Assembly: GCF_041624475.1 (NCBI RefSeq)
Contig: NZ_JBFJUX010000005.1
Coordinates: forward strand, 147,086 to 211,085
Source: Litorivivens sp041624475
Lineage (GTDB): Bacteria > Pseudomonadota > Gammaproteobacteria > Pseudomonadales > Spongiibacteraceae
DNA: 64,000 nucleotides
Direction: 5' to 3'
Of this stretch, positions 32,698-42,155 are shown one piece after another (the first letter of the stretch is position 1; each line of letters starts with the position of its first letter). The notes under the pieces are model-generated. The model saw only the letters and a program-made list of their open reading frames with translations, was not told where the DNA came from and made no database searches. The position numbers and the translations under genes were made by a program.

Positions 32698-35600
32698 GTT
32701 CGAACGATCGTCGCAGCGGCGCCATCGGCTGGATGGCAAGCAACCCGGTTGCCGCCAATCTGCTGATGGCGGTGGTTATGGTCGCCGGTCTGATCTCGCT
32801 GATGGACCTGCGCAAAGAGGTGTTTCCCACCTTCCCCACCGAGATGATCCGTATCACGGTACCCTATCCTGGCAGCTCTCCCGCTGAAGTGGAAGAAGGC
32901 ATCCTGATCAAGATCGAGGAAGCCCTGCAGGATATGGAGGGCATCGAAGAAATGACCTCCGAGGCACGGGAAAATGTCGGCACCGTGCTGGTTCAGATGT
33001 ACCCCAATTCCGATATGCCCACCGCCTTGAACGACGTCACCTCGCGGATAAACGCTATCGCCTCCTTCCCTCTGGAAGCGGAAAAACCGGTCATTGAGGA
33101 AATTCTCGCCAAGGTCCAGACCATCAATCTGACCATTGCCGGGAGTCAACTCAGCGAACACGAACTCAAGGCGCTGGCCGAAGAGGTACGCGACGATCTG
33201 CTGGCCACCGAAGCCATTACCCAGATTGATCTGGTCGGGGTGCGCGACTATGAACTGGCTATTGAACTGTCAGACGCCACCCTGCGTCAGTACGGCCTCA
33301 CCTTTGATCAGGTGGTGAATATCGTGCGCAGCAAATCTGCCAACCTGCCCGGTGGCAACCTGCGCACTCATAGCGGCACGATTACCCTGCGCTCACAGGG
33401 TCAGGCCTACAGCGGAGAGGATTACCGCAAGTTGCCTCTGCTGACCCGGCCGGATGGAACCCGCCTGCTGTTGGGCGATATTGCCAATGTCCGCGACGAC
33501 TTCAGCGAACAGCCCATTTTGAGCCGCCTCAACGGTGAGCGGGGTGCCCGGCTGACCATCTATACCCTCGGCTCACAGAATGCGCTGCAAATCAGCGAGG
33601 CCGTCAAAAATTACGTCGCCGACAAGCGGGCCAAACTGCCCGAGGGCGTCACCCTCAATGCCTGGTTCGACAACTCCCGCATACTCAAGGGGCGCATCGA
33701 CCTGCTGCTGAAAAATGCGGCCCAGGGCGGCCTGCTGGTGCTGATCGCCTTAACCCTCTTTCTGCGCCTGAGTATGGCCTTCTGGGTATTGATCGGCGTG
33801 CCCTTCAGCTTCCTCGGCGCCATGTGGATGATGGGCCTGCCGATGTTCGACTATTCCATCAACGTACTGTCGCTGTTTGGCTTTCTGCTGGTGCTGGGGA
33901 TTGTGGTGGACGACGCCATCGTCACCGGCGAGAGCGGCTACACCTATCTGGAACGGGAAAAGCAGGGCCTCGACAGTATTGTGCATGGCGTCAAGCGCGT
34001 GTCTGTGGCAACTATTTTTGGCGTCCTCACCACCATGATTGCCTTTACCCCCATGCTGACCATGACCTCAGACATGGGCCGCTTTGGCTCCAACATCGCC
34101 TTCGTGGTAATTGCCTGCCTGTTTTTCTCATTGATAGAAACCAAACTGATTCTGCCTACTCACCTGCGGCATATCGATGTTCACAAGGAGCGGCGCGGCC
34201 TGTTGCCCGCCTTGCAGAAAGGTTTCGATCGCCTGCTGACGGGTTTTATCCAGCGCGTCTACCGCCCCGTGTTGCAGACCTTTCTTCGCTACCGCTACAT
34301 CACGCTGGCGGTTTTTGTGGGCAGTTTTCTTATTGTGCTCAGCTTTATTCCGGCCGGCATCGTGCGCTTTGTATTTTTCCCGGACATTCCTTCTGACGAA
34401 ATCAAAATTGTGCTGCGGTTGCCCCCAAGTGCCCCCTATCAGCTCACCCACAACTACGCGCTAAAGATTGAACAGGCTGCGACGGAGGTAAACGCCCGCT
34501 ACCACGAAGTGAGTGGCGACATGCGGGACGTGATTGCCGACCTGGAAGTGCTGAGCGAATCCGATAGCCGCGCCGATATCTGGGCCGCGCTTATTCCGTC
34601 GGAAGAGCGAAACATCAACTCCGTCACCATTGCCCAGTGGTGGCGCGAGGCGATTGGCCCGCTGCCCGGCGTCAAGGAACTCAGCTTTGACGCCAAGGCC
34701 GGCCCCGGCGGCGGCATCGATCTCGACGTGGCCCTGGAATCTGACGATCTGGCCGAGCTACAACGGGCCGCCAGCGATCTCAAAAACCGATTGCAGAATA
34801 TCGACGGTGTTTTCGATATTCGCGACACCTTCGGTGCCGGCGCGCCGGAAGTCGACATTCAGATCAAACCCGCCGGCGAACTTCTTGGCCTTGGCCAGGC
34901 GGAAATCGCGCGCCAAGTGCGCCAGGCCTTTTTCGGCGCCGAGATTCAGCGCTTTCAGCGCGGCCGCCACGAGGTTCGGGTGTATGCCCGTCTGCCGCTG
35001 GAAGAACGCAACACCCTGCGAACGCTGGAGCAGCTCTGGATCAACCTGCCCAACGGTGAGCGCGTACCCTTCAGCGAGGTCGCCGAAGCCCGTTATGCCT
35101 CGGGTATTTCCAGCATCAAACGGATTGACCGGCAGCGGGTCGTCAATATTCAAACCGGCATAGACAAGGCCACCATCGAACCGGACGAGGTGGTGCGCAT
35201 CTTACAGGCGGATATATTGCCCGCCCTGAAAGCCGATCATCCGAGTATTCGCTACCGCTTTGCCGGTCAGGTAGAAGAACAACAGCAGGATACCCGTGAG
35301 CTGAAAAAAAGCGGCGTCATCGTGCTGCTGCTGATTTTCGCCGCTCTGGCCATTCCGTTGAAATCCTATGTGCAACCGCTTTACATCATGTCGGCCATAC
35401 CCTTTGCGGTGGTCGGCGCCATTATCGGCCACTGGCTGACCGGCAATGCGTTCAGCTTTTTGTCGATCGTGGGCGTGCTCGCTCTGGCCGGTGTGGTGGT
35501 GAACGATTCGCTGGTACTGGTGGACTTTGTCAATCAGAAGGTTGCCAGCGGCACCGACAAACTAGTCGCCGTAGTAGAAGCCGGACAGGCGCGCTTTCGC

Positions 35601-35825
35601 GCGGTTATCCTCACCTCGCTGACCACCTTCCTCGGGCTGCTGCCGATCCAGTTGGAAACCTCCATACAGGCACAGTTTATTATCCCGATGGCGGTGTCAG
35701 TCGGCTTTGGTATTCTGTTTGCCACCGGCGTAACCCTGTTTCTGGTGCCGATACTGTTTTATATCGCCGATGATTTTGGCCGTTTGTTCAGTGGCAAAAA
35801 AACAGAGGCAAGCGCTTCCGCTTAA
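32694..35825 (+). CDS. RND family efflux transporter, inner-membrane pump
   Basis: A 1043-aa proton-driven exporter with twelve predicted helices and two large periplasmic loops. VFPTFPTEMIRITVPYPGSS, LLVLGIVVDDAIVTGE (with the paired Asp of the proton relay) and the second-half VVVNDSLVLVDFVN are typical. It belongs to the AcrB/MexB-like superfamily; the drug or substrate cannot be told from sequence. No outer-membrane factor gene is next to it. Confidence 0.9.
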   Translation: MSSNDRRSGAIGWMASNPVAANLLMAVVMVAGLISLMDLRKEVFPTFPTEMIRITVPYPGSSPAEVEEGILIKIEEALQDMEGIEEMTSEARENVGTVLVQMYPNSDMPTALNDVTSRINAIASFPLEAEKPVIEEILAKVQTINLTIAGSQLSEHELKALAEEVRDDLLATEAITQIDLVGVRDYELAIELSDATLRQYGLTFDQVVNIVRSKSANLPGGNLRTHSGTITLRSQGQAYSGEDYRKLPLLTRPDGTRLLLGDIANVRDDFSEQPILSRLNGERGARLTIYTLGSQNALQISEAVKNYVADKRAKLPEGVTLNAWFDNSRILKGRIDLLLKNAAQGGLLVLIALTLFLRLSMAFWVLIGVPFSFLGAMWMMGLPMFDYSINVLSLFGFLLVLGIVVDDAIVTGESGYTYLEREKQGLDSIVHGVKRVSVATIFGVLTTMIAFTPMLTMTSDMGRFGSNIAFVVIACLFFSLIETKLILPTHLRHIDVHKERRGLLPALQKGFDRLLTGFIQRVYRPVLQTFLRYRYITLAVFVGSFLIVLSFIPAGIVRFVFFPDIPSDEIKIVLRLPPSAPYQLTHNYALKIEQAATEVNARYHEVSGDMRDVIADLEVLSESDSRADIWAALIPSEERNINSVTIAQWWREAIGPLPGVKELSFDAKAGPGGGIDLDVALESDDLAELQRAASDLKNRLQNIDGVFDIRDTFGAGAPEVDIQIKPAGELLGLGQAEIARQVRQAFFGAEIQRFQRGRHEVRVYARLPLEERNTLRTLEQLWINLPNGERVPFSEVAEARYASGISSIKRIDRQRVVNIQTGIDKATIEPDEVVRILQADILPALKADHPSIRYRFAGQVEEQQQDTRELKKSGVIVLLLIFAALAIPLKSYVQPLYIMSAIPFAVVGAIIGHWLTGNAFSFLSIVGVLALAGVVVNDSLVLVDFVNQKVASGTDKLVAVVEAGQARFRAVILTSLTTFLGLLPIQLETSIQAQFIIPMAVSVGFGILFATGVTLFLVPILFYIADDFGRLFSGKKTEASASA

Positions 35826-35841
35826 TACGATACTGCGCCCT

Positions 35842-35876
35842 CCCTCATCCCAACCTTCTCCCAAGGGGAGAAGGGG
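35842..35876. repeat. REP-like palindrome, single copy
   Basis: CCCTCATCCCAACC followed by a 9-bp hairpin (CCTTCTCCC, 35854-35862, with GGGAGAAGG, 35866-35874). It is a diverged relative of the arms at 5523-5613 and lies 16 bp past the RND pump stop, where it may act as a terminator or RNA-end protector. Confidence 0.65.
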
Positions 35877-36073
35877 CTTGGGCTTCGTCTTTTTAGCCAC
35901 AATATAGCCATGCACTTGATTCATAAGGTAGCCGAAAGCAGCCTCTTCAAATGACATGGCTCGGTTGCTGGAGTAGCGTTTTGAAAATGTGTATAAATAT
36001 CTGAAAAATGCTCTAAACCGCGATGGGTAAGGTCAGCTCCAACCAACCCAGCTCATGATAAGTCGAGGCTGAA

Positions 36074-37411
36074 ATGGAAATCACACCCTACAAGAATGGA
36101 ATACATTCCTTAGCATGTGGATTAAGAAATCTAAAGGGTTTTCTCGATAGCGGGGATGATCCATACTTGATGAAAGAGGTTATCATTAAAGTTCACCACG
36201 GATTGGAGACACTATTTAAAGACCTTCTATTTCAAAAGAATCCCATTTTTATTCTTGACGAAAAAACCACCTTAAAGGACATTCTTTCTTACTATCAGGG
36301 ATTCTTCGAGGGTAAAAATAACTACCTTTTCGATGATGCTAAAACCATAAGCCCTACGGAAACTATTCAAAGATTGATCTCTTTAAAAGTTATTGATGGC
36401 ATTAAGAAAAGAGAGCTAACCCAGCTGATTTCTTCATTTGACGTTTTGAATAGCGTTAGAAACCAACTGCAGCATTTCGCAATAAAGGCTGACCCTGATT
36501 CCTTGGTGAGAGTTATGGGAAATTTGATCCCTAGATCTGTTTCTGTGCTGAAAAGCTGTTACACATCACCCAACAACCTTCCTCACCAGATAAGAGCCAG
36601 TATTTTACCTCACACCCCACTCCAAGGGATGGAAAAACTATTTGGCCAGTTTAGAAATATAGAAACAGACCTCAACAGTATATATGACGAAGCCACCTTG
36701 GTTCTTAATGACCTAGAACGACGTTATGACGTTTTGCTCAATGAGGCCATCCATAAATTCAAAGCGAGCACTGCTAAGCAACTCCCAATTAATATCAAAA
36801 TAAGGGATCACGGCCATTGTGGCGCGCCACCTTACATGCCAGAAATCACTTTGCTGGGATGGGCAAAGGAAAACCTTTCACCGCATAGGAATGGACGTGA
36901 AAATAGATTTTCTTACGGAAATGAACTTATATCAGCAACGTATGAAGGATCAACAAAAATCGAGCAGCCGGAAGTTTTAGAAGAGGCCAATGAATCTTAC
37001 GGCATGACCAAATGCAAAACGAACATACTTATAAATGCAAAGATATTTGTTCAGAATCCAACAGGGTTCTTTGATATCCCAGACTATGAGGAGTACATAC
37101 CTTTCATTAAGTTGCCAGAAATAGATTTGACCGTCGAGGTCATTTGTGAATCTGAGGGATTATTCAATGATCATCATTTTGACATAGGCAAAGTGAATAA
37201 TCTGAGCGGCAAGCTAACTTTAGATCTGAGCTCCATGACCTATGGCGCTATAGACACTGATCCCTCAATCAGTGCATTGCAAGTAGTCAATTTAGATTCT
37301 AGTAATACTTCTCTACGCTTGCATTCGTTTGTAGAGTCAAATAGAAAGCTAAGAGATAATTATTCCCTTGATATAGGCATAGAGGAGAATGCGGACCTTG
37401 TGTTCTCATAG
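36074..37411 (+). CDS. HEPN-motif protein of unknown function, on an AT-rich islet
   Basis: A 445-aa protein whose codons are clearly more AT-rich than any neighbour, which suggests recent transfer. The N-terminal ~150 residues are helical and carry GLETLFKDLL and then NSVRNQLQHF, where R129-x4-H134 fits the RX4-6H catalytic signature of HEPN ribonucleases. The C-terminal ~200 residues are probably beta-rich and were not recognised. No antitoxin, methylase or integrase gene is adjacent. A role in phage defence or as a toxin is possible but unproved. The flanks 35877-36073 and 37412-37610 hold no gene. Confidence 0.75.
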   Translation: MEITPYKNGIHSLACGLRNLKGFLDSGDDPYLMKEVIIKVHHGLETLFKDLLFQKNPIFILDEKTTLKDILSYYQGFFEGKNNYLFDDAKTISPTETIQRLISLKVIDGIKKRELTQLISSFDVLNSVRNQLQHFAIKADPDSLVRVMGNLIPRSVSVLKSCYTSPNNLPHQIRASILPHTPLQGMEKLFGQFRNIETDLNSIYDEATLVLNDLERRYDVLLNEAIHKFKASTAKQLPINIKIRDHGHCGAPPYMPEITLLGWAKENLSPHRNGRENRFSYGNELISATYEGSTKIEQPEVLEEANESYGMTKCKTNILINAKIFVQNPTGFFDIPDYEEYIPFIKLPEIDLTVEVICESEGLFNDHHFDIGKVNNLSGKLTLDLSSMTYGAIDTDPSISALQVVNLDSSNTSLRLHSFVESNRKLRDNYSLDIGIEENADLVFS

Positions 37412-37524
37412 GCCGAACACAGCGGTGCTAGGGAAAGCCTACGCTACACTTCGGCTTGCTCCGGAGCTCAGCGTAGAGACTGTCAAAAAACCACTAAATT
37501 AATACCAATCGGATACCCACGACT

Positions 37525-37548
37525 GTCCGCTTATTACCAACAGCGGAC
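37525..37548. repeat. Small inverted repeat downstream of the HEPN gene
   Basis: GTCCGC (37525-37530) and GCGGAC (37543-37548) form a hairpin with a 12-base loop in the 200-bp gap before mtnC. A second small hairpin (CTACGCT...AGCGTAG, about 37440-37475) lies nearby. They could mark the islet edge or end transcription. Confidence 0.35.
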
Positions 37549-37610
37549 GTCCCTTACGCTAGGCAAAACTGCTTTACAATAAGGAGTCTGACCCAATGTA
37601 TGGGCAATCC

Positions 37611-38309
37611 TCAGAGCAAAGTGATAGCCTCGAAGCTTGTCGCACTGGGGTAGCGGTGTGCAGCCACCGGCGCATTGCCGGGGCGCTCCAGCAAGCACAC
37701 CTGAAAACCGGCCTGCGCTGCGGCGTCCAGCTCTTCTTGCACGTCTGACAGAAACAGCGTGTTTTCAGGCGAGGCACTGACAGAGCCAGCGATAGCGCGA
37801 TAGCTTTCCGCCTCTTTTTTGCCGCCCACGGTAGTATCAAAGTGACCGTCAAACAGCGGCAGTAAATTACCCGCTTCGGAAAACTCAAAAAACAGTTTCT
37901 GCGCCAACACCGAGCCTGAGGAATAAACGCAAAGGCTTAACCCCCGCTCCTTCCACTCCCGCAGGCGCGGCGCGACATCGGGATAAACATGGGCCCGGTA
38001 ATCGCCGCTGCGGTAGCCCGCCTCCCAGATATACCCCTGCAGGGTTTTCAGTGGCGTTGCCTTGACGTCATTGCGAATCCACTCCAGCAGCTGCTCAATC
38101 TGTGCCTCCAGTGTCGGCGATTGCAATCCGGCCTCGCGATTGAGCGCCTCCAGTTGTTCGGCGACCGCGGGCTCCTGTGCATGGGCGCGTACATAGGCTG
38201 GCAGATGTTCTGCCGCATAGGGAAACAGCACATCGTGAACAAAGGAGATGGAGCTGGTGGTGCCTTCGATATCGGTCACCACCGCGTTAACGTCTTTGAA
38301 ATCCGGCAT
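37611..38309 (-). CDS. mtnC: Acireductone synthase (enolase-phosphatase E1)
   Basis: A 232-aa HAD-superfamily enzyme that enolises and dephosphorylates 2,3-diketo-5-methylthiopentyl-1-phosphate in methionine salvage. The HAD nucleophile region is VVTDIEGTTSSISFVHDVLF, and FLSDVQEELDAA carries motif III/IV acidic residues. The length is normal. Its ATG overlaps the mtnD stop by one base. Confidence 0.94.
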   Translation of the reverse strand: MPDFKDVNAVVTDIEGTTSSISFVHDVLFPYAAEHLPAYVRAHAQEPAVAEQLEALNREAGLQSPTLEAQIEQLLEWIRNDVKATPLKTLQGYIWEAGYRSGDYRAHVYPDVAPRLREWKERGLSLCVYSSGSVLAQKLFFEFSEAGNLLPLFDGHFDTTVGGKKEAESYRAIAGSVSASPENTLFLSDVQEELDAAAQAGFQVCLLERPGNAPVAAHRYPSATSFEAITLL

Positions 38310-38854
38310 CAGCTGTCCAGTCGCGAGAACTGATCGGCTATCTCACTGCCCGTATAGTGAGCCACCCAGCCTTCCTGATTATTGAAAAACCGAATGGCCA
38401 CCAGATGTGGCTCCGGCCCCATATCAAACCAGTGCGGGGTATTGGCGGGCACGCTGATCAGGTCGCCCTTTTCGCACAGCACTTCATAAACCTTTTCCCC
38501 AATGTGCAGTGAGAACAGGCCTTTGCCTTCAACAAAGAAGCGGACTTCGTCTTCGCTGTGGGTGTGCTCGGACAGAAACCTCTGACGCAGGGCCTCTTTG
38601 TCGGGGTTTTCCGCGCGGATGCTGATCACGTCGACCGTCTGATAGCCCTCTTCGTTTACCAGCCGACTGATGTCCGCGTCATAGGCTCCCAGCACCTTGT
38701 CCTGGCTGTCACCGGCCGCGATATCGGCACCGGCCTGCCATTGTTCAAAGCGAACGCCGGCAAGCCCCAACAAGCGGGCGATATCTTTCGGACTGCTGCT
38801 TTTTTGCAGGGCTACGCCGGGGCGACTGTCGGAATAAATATGTAACTGGCTCAA
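38309..38854 (-). CDS. mtnD: Acireductone dioxygenase
   Basis: A 181-aa cupin that oxidises acireductone to the 2-keto acid of methionine plus formate (Fe form). Metal ligands are seen in EHTHSEDEVRFFVEG (His, His, Glu) and ANTPHWFDMG (His). The start is TTG 38854 (read Met, then SQLHIYSD) with GGAGG 8 bases upstream; no ATG is available. It is co-transcribed with mtnB and mtnC. Confidence 0.94.
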   Translation of the reverse strand: MSQLHIYSDSRPGVALQKSSSPKDIARLLGLAGVRFEQWQAGADIAAGDSQDKVLGAYDADISRLVNEEGYQTVDVISIRAENPDKEALRQRFLSEHTHSEDEVRFFVEGKGLFSLHIGEKVYEVLCEKGDLISVPANTPHWFDMGPEPHLVAIRFFNNQEGWVAHYTGSEIADQFSRLDS

Positions 38855-38878
38855 AGTCGTGCCTCCTCCTGTAACTCA

Positions 38879-39493
38879 TTAACGGCGCAGGCGTTCCCTA
38901 TCCAGAGCGCATTGAAACAAAAAATCCAGGGCTTCCAGCTCGCGGCAACAGGCGTCGAGGCTATCGCCCCAGCAATAGACGCCGTGCCCCCGTATCGCAT
39001 AGGCCGGGCAATCGGGATGCTGATCAAAATAACGATCAACCTCAGTCGCAAGCGCAGCGATATCCTGAGTGTTGTCAAATACCGGGATCCGCAACACCGA
39101 CTCGTGGGTGGTCACGCCGGCAAAAGCCTTCTGCAACTCGTAGCCTTCAAACAGTATTTCACTCTCGGGCCGGTGCAGGGTCAACACCGTGGATGCCGGT
39201 GTATGGCAGTGCAGTGCCGCGTTTACGCTAGGTAAGCGCGCATAAAGCTGGGTGTGCAACAGGGTTTCCGCTGAGGGCTTGCCTCCATCTGTCGGCTCGC
39301 CGTTGAGAGCGACCGCAAGAAAATCCTGTTCGTTGAGCCTCCCCTTGTGACGACCCGATGCGGTTACCAGCACACTGCTGTCACTCAGGCGCATGGAGAA
39401 ATTGCCGCTGGTCGCCGGCACCCAGCCGCGCGCGTGAAGCTCCCGGCCAGTCGCCGCCAGCGCCCTGGCTTTGGCAAGAAAATCGCTGTTCAA
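38879..39493 (-). CDS. mtnB: Methylthioribulose-1-phosphate dehydratase
   Basis: A 204-aa class II aldolase-fold zinc enzyme of methionine salvage. The zinc His pair is in ALHCHTPASTVL, and AIRGHGVYCWGDSLD holds the third His. The gene has a TTG start at 39493 with AGGGG upstream; a stop codon lies just before it in frame, so no earlier start exists. It is the first of mtnBDC. mtnA and mtnK are not in the window. Confidence 0.94.
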   Translation of the reverse strand: MNSDFLAKARALAATGRELHARGWVPATSGNFSMRLSDSSVLVTASGRHKGRLNEQDFLAVALNGEPTDGGKPSAETLLHTQLYARLPSVNAALHCHTPASTVLTLHRPESEILFEGYELQKAFAGVTTHESVLRIPVFDNTQDIAALATEVDRYFDQHPDCPAYAIRGHGVYCWGDSLDACCRELEALDFLFQCALDRERLRR

Positions 39494-39581
39494 GCTTCAC
39501 CCCTGTTCGGCATCCATTGCACCTTTCGTCATGGCTGTGGCGCGGGAGTATACTCCCGCAGAATCGGGTCGCAAGGGTTTT

Positions 39582-40211
39582 TCAGCGGTTTTCGAGCGCG
39601 TCGCTGCGGATAAAATTTTCCGGAAAGCGGGGTATCACCTGATCGTAGTCCGCGCGCAATTTCTTCATGTCGGCTTCCACCTGACCGGTGGGGTAGAAGG
39701 GCGCCCAGATACCCGCGCGTCGGCGCCCCGTATCCAGATAGCAGCGCACAATAGGTACGCCCGCCTCGCGAGCAATATGGTAGAAGCCGCGCTTCCACTC
39801 CGGCACCGGGCTGCGGGTCCCCTCCGGCGCAATAATCAGCACCATTTCTTCAGCCTGTTCGAATTCGTCGACCAACTGCTGCACAAAGTTATGACGACTG
39901 CTGCGCTCAACCGGAATACCACCGAGCCAACGCAGTACGCTGCCTACCGGGCCGATGAACACACTGTGCTTGATCATGAACTTAACCCGGCGCTTGAGCA
40001 GCAGCCCCACCGGAAACATCAACAGAAAATCCCAGTTGCTGGTATGGGGGGCGACGATAAGAACGTATTTTTTCTCACTTGGCGCATCCACGTGGTGAGT
40101 CCAGCCACGCCACTTCAACAGCGGTAAAGCGATGCGCTCCAGCAGCCGGATTATCCAGGGGTGGTCAAAAATATTGGGGGCATTTCTCAGGGTATCAGCA
40201 GCCTGCATCAT
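39582..40211 (-). CDS. Lysophospholipid acyltransferase family protein
   Basis: About 209 aa, PlsC-type fold. HTSNWD is the HX4D catalytic motif and APEGTRSP the EGTRS phosphate-binding motif. GGIPVERSS is the third block. A hydrophobic stretch (FLLMFPVGLLL) suggests membrane association. The start is uncertain: ATG 40211 is used, with GTG 40241 as an alternative. The acyl acceptor is unknown. Confidence 0.83.
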   Translation of the reverse strand: MMQAADTLRNAPNIFDHPWIIRLLERIALPLLKWRGWTHHVDAPSEKKYVLIVAPHTSNWDFLLMFPVGLLLKRRVKFMIKHSVFIGPVGSVLRWLGGIPVERSSRHNFVQQLVDEFEQAEEMVLIIAPEGTRSPVPEWKRGFYHIAREAGVPIVRCYLDTGRRRAGIWAPFYPTGQVEADMKKLRADYDQVIPRFPENFIRSDALENR

Positions 40212-40253
40212 CTTTTTATGGTCCGCACACGGTAATTCCACAGAGCGAAAATA

Positions 40254-41090
40254 TTAGCCCTGCGACTGCAACTGGCGGATATCTTCGGCGATTTCACTGA
40301 GTTCTTCAAGCAAGTGGCTGCGCTGCCCAGCGGTGAGATTTTGCCCCAGCCAGACCATCAGTTCATTGGCCCGACGGCGGTTATCCTCCAGCCTGCGGCG
40401 CTCCCAAGGCTGCAATGCCTGTTCATCCACCACCATCAGAGCGCGCAACGGTTCTTGCAGGTCTCGGTTTTTACGCTGGTCGAGCAAGGCTTCAAAAACG
40501 GCATGCCGCTTAAGCCGCTGACTGTGCCAGAGGGTATAGACATCCGGCGCGGTGCTGGCCCAGGCCTCCACCCGCTCGCGCTGGGCCGGAGTCACCTCGC
40601 CCGCCCACTGGGCGAGCGTATCCAGCACCCGCTCGCGCCGACGCTCAATCAACTCTTCTTCGGGAATGGCCACCCATTTGCGGTAGAACTCGTCGTTTTT
40701 CTCGGAAAGCGACGCCAGCAGTTGAGCGGCCTGCTTATCGCTCAAGGAGGGGATTTCCCGCGCCAGCGCTCGCAGCGATTTATCCAGCAAGCGCTGCCAG
40801 ACCTGCTCTAGCTCGGTATTGAGCTGCTGATAGTTCGCATCGGTCACGCCGGTTTTCAACGTGGATTGAAGTTGCAGAATCAAGGCGTGATAGCGCGGTA
40901 ACTCCTGGCGGCGGTGCCAGTCGTGCAGCTGGTCGACGTGGGTCTCCAGCCGAGCCTGCTGGTCGGCGGACAGATCCACCAGCTTTTCAATCTGCCAGCG
41001 AACAAACCAGTCCGCACGATTGTAGGCAAACTGGGTGCTGCTGCAGGCACCGAGGAACAGCACCAGAATCAAACATGCGCCGCGCAACAC
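40254..41090 (-). CDS. DUF6279 family lipoprotein
   Basis: A 278-aa helical protein with a lipobox (LVLFLGACSS, lipid on Cys16) near the N terminus. The rest is rich in Leu, Arg, Glu and Trp (RADWFVRWQIEKLVDLSADQ), as in the DUF6279 lipoproteins of Pseudomonas and relatives. Its role is unknown. The start reads GTG 41090. Confidence 0.8.
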   Translation of the reverse strand: MLRGACLILVLFLGACSSTQFAYNRADWFVRWQIEKLVDLSADQQARLETHVDQLHDWHRRQELPRYHALILQLQSTLKTGVTDANYQQLNTELEQVWQRLLDKSLRALAREIPSLSDKQAAQLLASLSEKNDEFYRKWVAIPEEELIERRRERVLDTLAQWAGEVTPAQRERVEAWASTAPDVYTLWHSQRLKRHAVFEALLDQRKNRDLQEPLRALMVVDEQALQPWERRRLEDNRRRANELMVWLGQNLTAGQRSHLLEELSEIAEDIRQLQSQG

Positions 41091-41155
41091 CCTAGCCTCG
41101 TTGAATTCAAAAAAGTAAGGAGCAGCCTAACGGATTGGCGACACGCCGACCAGAA

Positions 41156-42046
41156 TCAATCCAGGTTGAGCAGACTGACCGCCTGCTCAACCACTGCCGC
41201 GGCGCCCTTCGGCCCCATCACAATAGTGTAGTGATTCACATCGGGCACAGGCTGCCAGCACATTGCCGGGTAACGGGCCTGCAGCTCATCCAGGCGGTCG
41301 TCGGAATACAGTGGTTCATCGTCCATTATGCCGCGCGGCGCCTGCAGGAAATTCAGCCGCACCGTGAGTCTTTCCAGCGAGCGCGGAATCACATCGCTCA
41401 TCAGCTGGCTTTCGGTATCGAGAATAATGGCTTCTTTGTTGATCGGCGCATGCAAATCACCCGGTTCGCCGACCAGATCAGAGGGCAGGTAATCACAAAA
41501 GGCCTGCCAGTCTTCGTCTCGCGCAAAGGCAGGGTGCTGACGCCAGTAGTCGCGGTAATCGTCCATGGAGTCAAACCGCATACCCAGGCGCTGCATGGAG
41601 GGGCCGATGATTTGCTCAATCAGCTGCTCCGGCGTCACCCCCGGCGGCACCTCATCAAACAGCGGCAGGCCGCCATCGACCAGCAAGACCTGCTTGATCC
41701 GTGTCGAGTAATTGGCCTGGGTGGCCGTGGTTATAAAGCCACCCATCGAATGCCCGATCATCAGGTCTGCCGCTTCCAGCGACAGCGCATCGAGCACGGC
41801 GACCATGTCTTCGGCGTGGGCCAGCATCCCCCAGGGCCCGGTGATAGCAGCGCTGCGAGCGCGGCCACGATGGTCCGGCACGATAACGCGGCAGCGGCCC
41901 GCCAGGGCCTCTGCTACCAATTTGAATGATTGGCGGTTCGAGGTAATGCCGTGGGAGCACAAAACCACTGGCCCGCTGTCTCCCCAGACACCGACGCTTA
42001 ACACGCCCCCCTTTACCTCGACTTCGATTTCCCGGTACGAAGACAT
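41156..42046 (-). CDS. Alpha/beta hydrolase, divergent from a TetR gene
   Basis: A 296-aa alpha/beta hydrolase with nucleophile Ser100 in GHSMGG and an oxyanion HGITSNRQS loop. The His is probably in PDVNHYTIVMG near the C terminus. ATG 42046 follows GAGGGA. The gene is divergently placed from a TetR regulator with two identical operators between them, so its expression is probably under that regulator. The substrate may be an ester or lactone. Confidence 0.83.
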   Translation of the reverse strand: MSSYREIEVEVKGGVLSVGVWGDSGPVVLCSHGITSNRQSFKLVAEALAGRCRVIVPDHRGRARSAAITGPWGMLAHAEDMVAVLDALSLEAADLMIGHSMGGFITTATQANYSTRIKQVLLVDGGLPLFDEVPPGVTPEQLIEQIIGPSMQRLGMRFDSMDDYRDYWRQHPAFARDEDWQAFCDYLPSDLVGEPGDLHAPINKEAIILDTESQLMSDVIPRSLERLTVRLNFLQAPRGIMDDEPLYSDDRLDELQARYPAMCWQPVPDVNHYTIVMGPKGAAAVVEQAVSLLNLD

Positions 42047-42089
42047 AGCTCCCTCTGGTTTTATCATTATTCTGTTCCGATCAAAAAAC

Positions 42090-42102
42090 CTAACGATCGT
42101 TC
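42090..42102. promoter_or_regulatory. TetR-type operator copy 1
   Basis: CTAACGATCGTTC with a perfect palindromic core AACGATCGTT (42092-42101). It ends 1 bp before a TTGACA (42104-42109) that pairs with TAAAAT (42126-42131, 16-bp spacer), a likely promoter for the TetR gene. The same 13-mer recurs at 42156. Confidence 0.7.
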
Positions 42103-42103
42103 G

Positions 42104-42131
42104 TTGACAAAGCAAAAACTATCTCTAAAAT
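42104..42131 (+). promoter_or_regulatory. Sigma-70-like promoter of the TetR gene
   Basis: TTGACA at 42104-42109 and TAAAAT at 42126-42131 with a 16-bp spacer. Operator copy 1 lies immediately upstream and copy 2 just downstream, as expected for repression. Confidence 0.55.
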
Positions 42132-42155
42132 GCAAAAATATCAACCATAAAAATA

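Noticed and set aside
32694..35825. Assignment of the RND pump to a named drug exporter
   Set aside because: No specific marker of AcrB, MexB or CusA-type substrate specificity can be read by eye, so only the family is given.
35697..35957. Minus-strand frame containing MSFEEAAFGYLMNQVHGYIV
   Set aside because: The frame runs through the REP-like repeat and into the RND pump gene, and no family is recognisable; it may be a gene remnant but cannot be supported.
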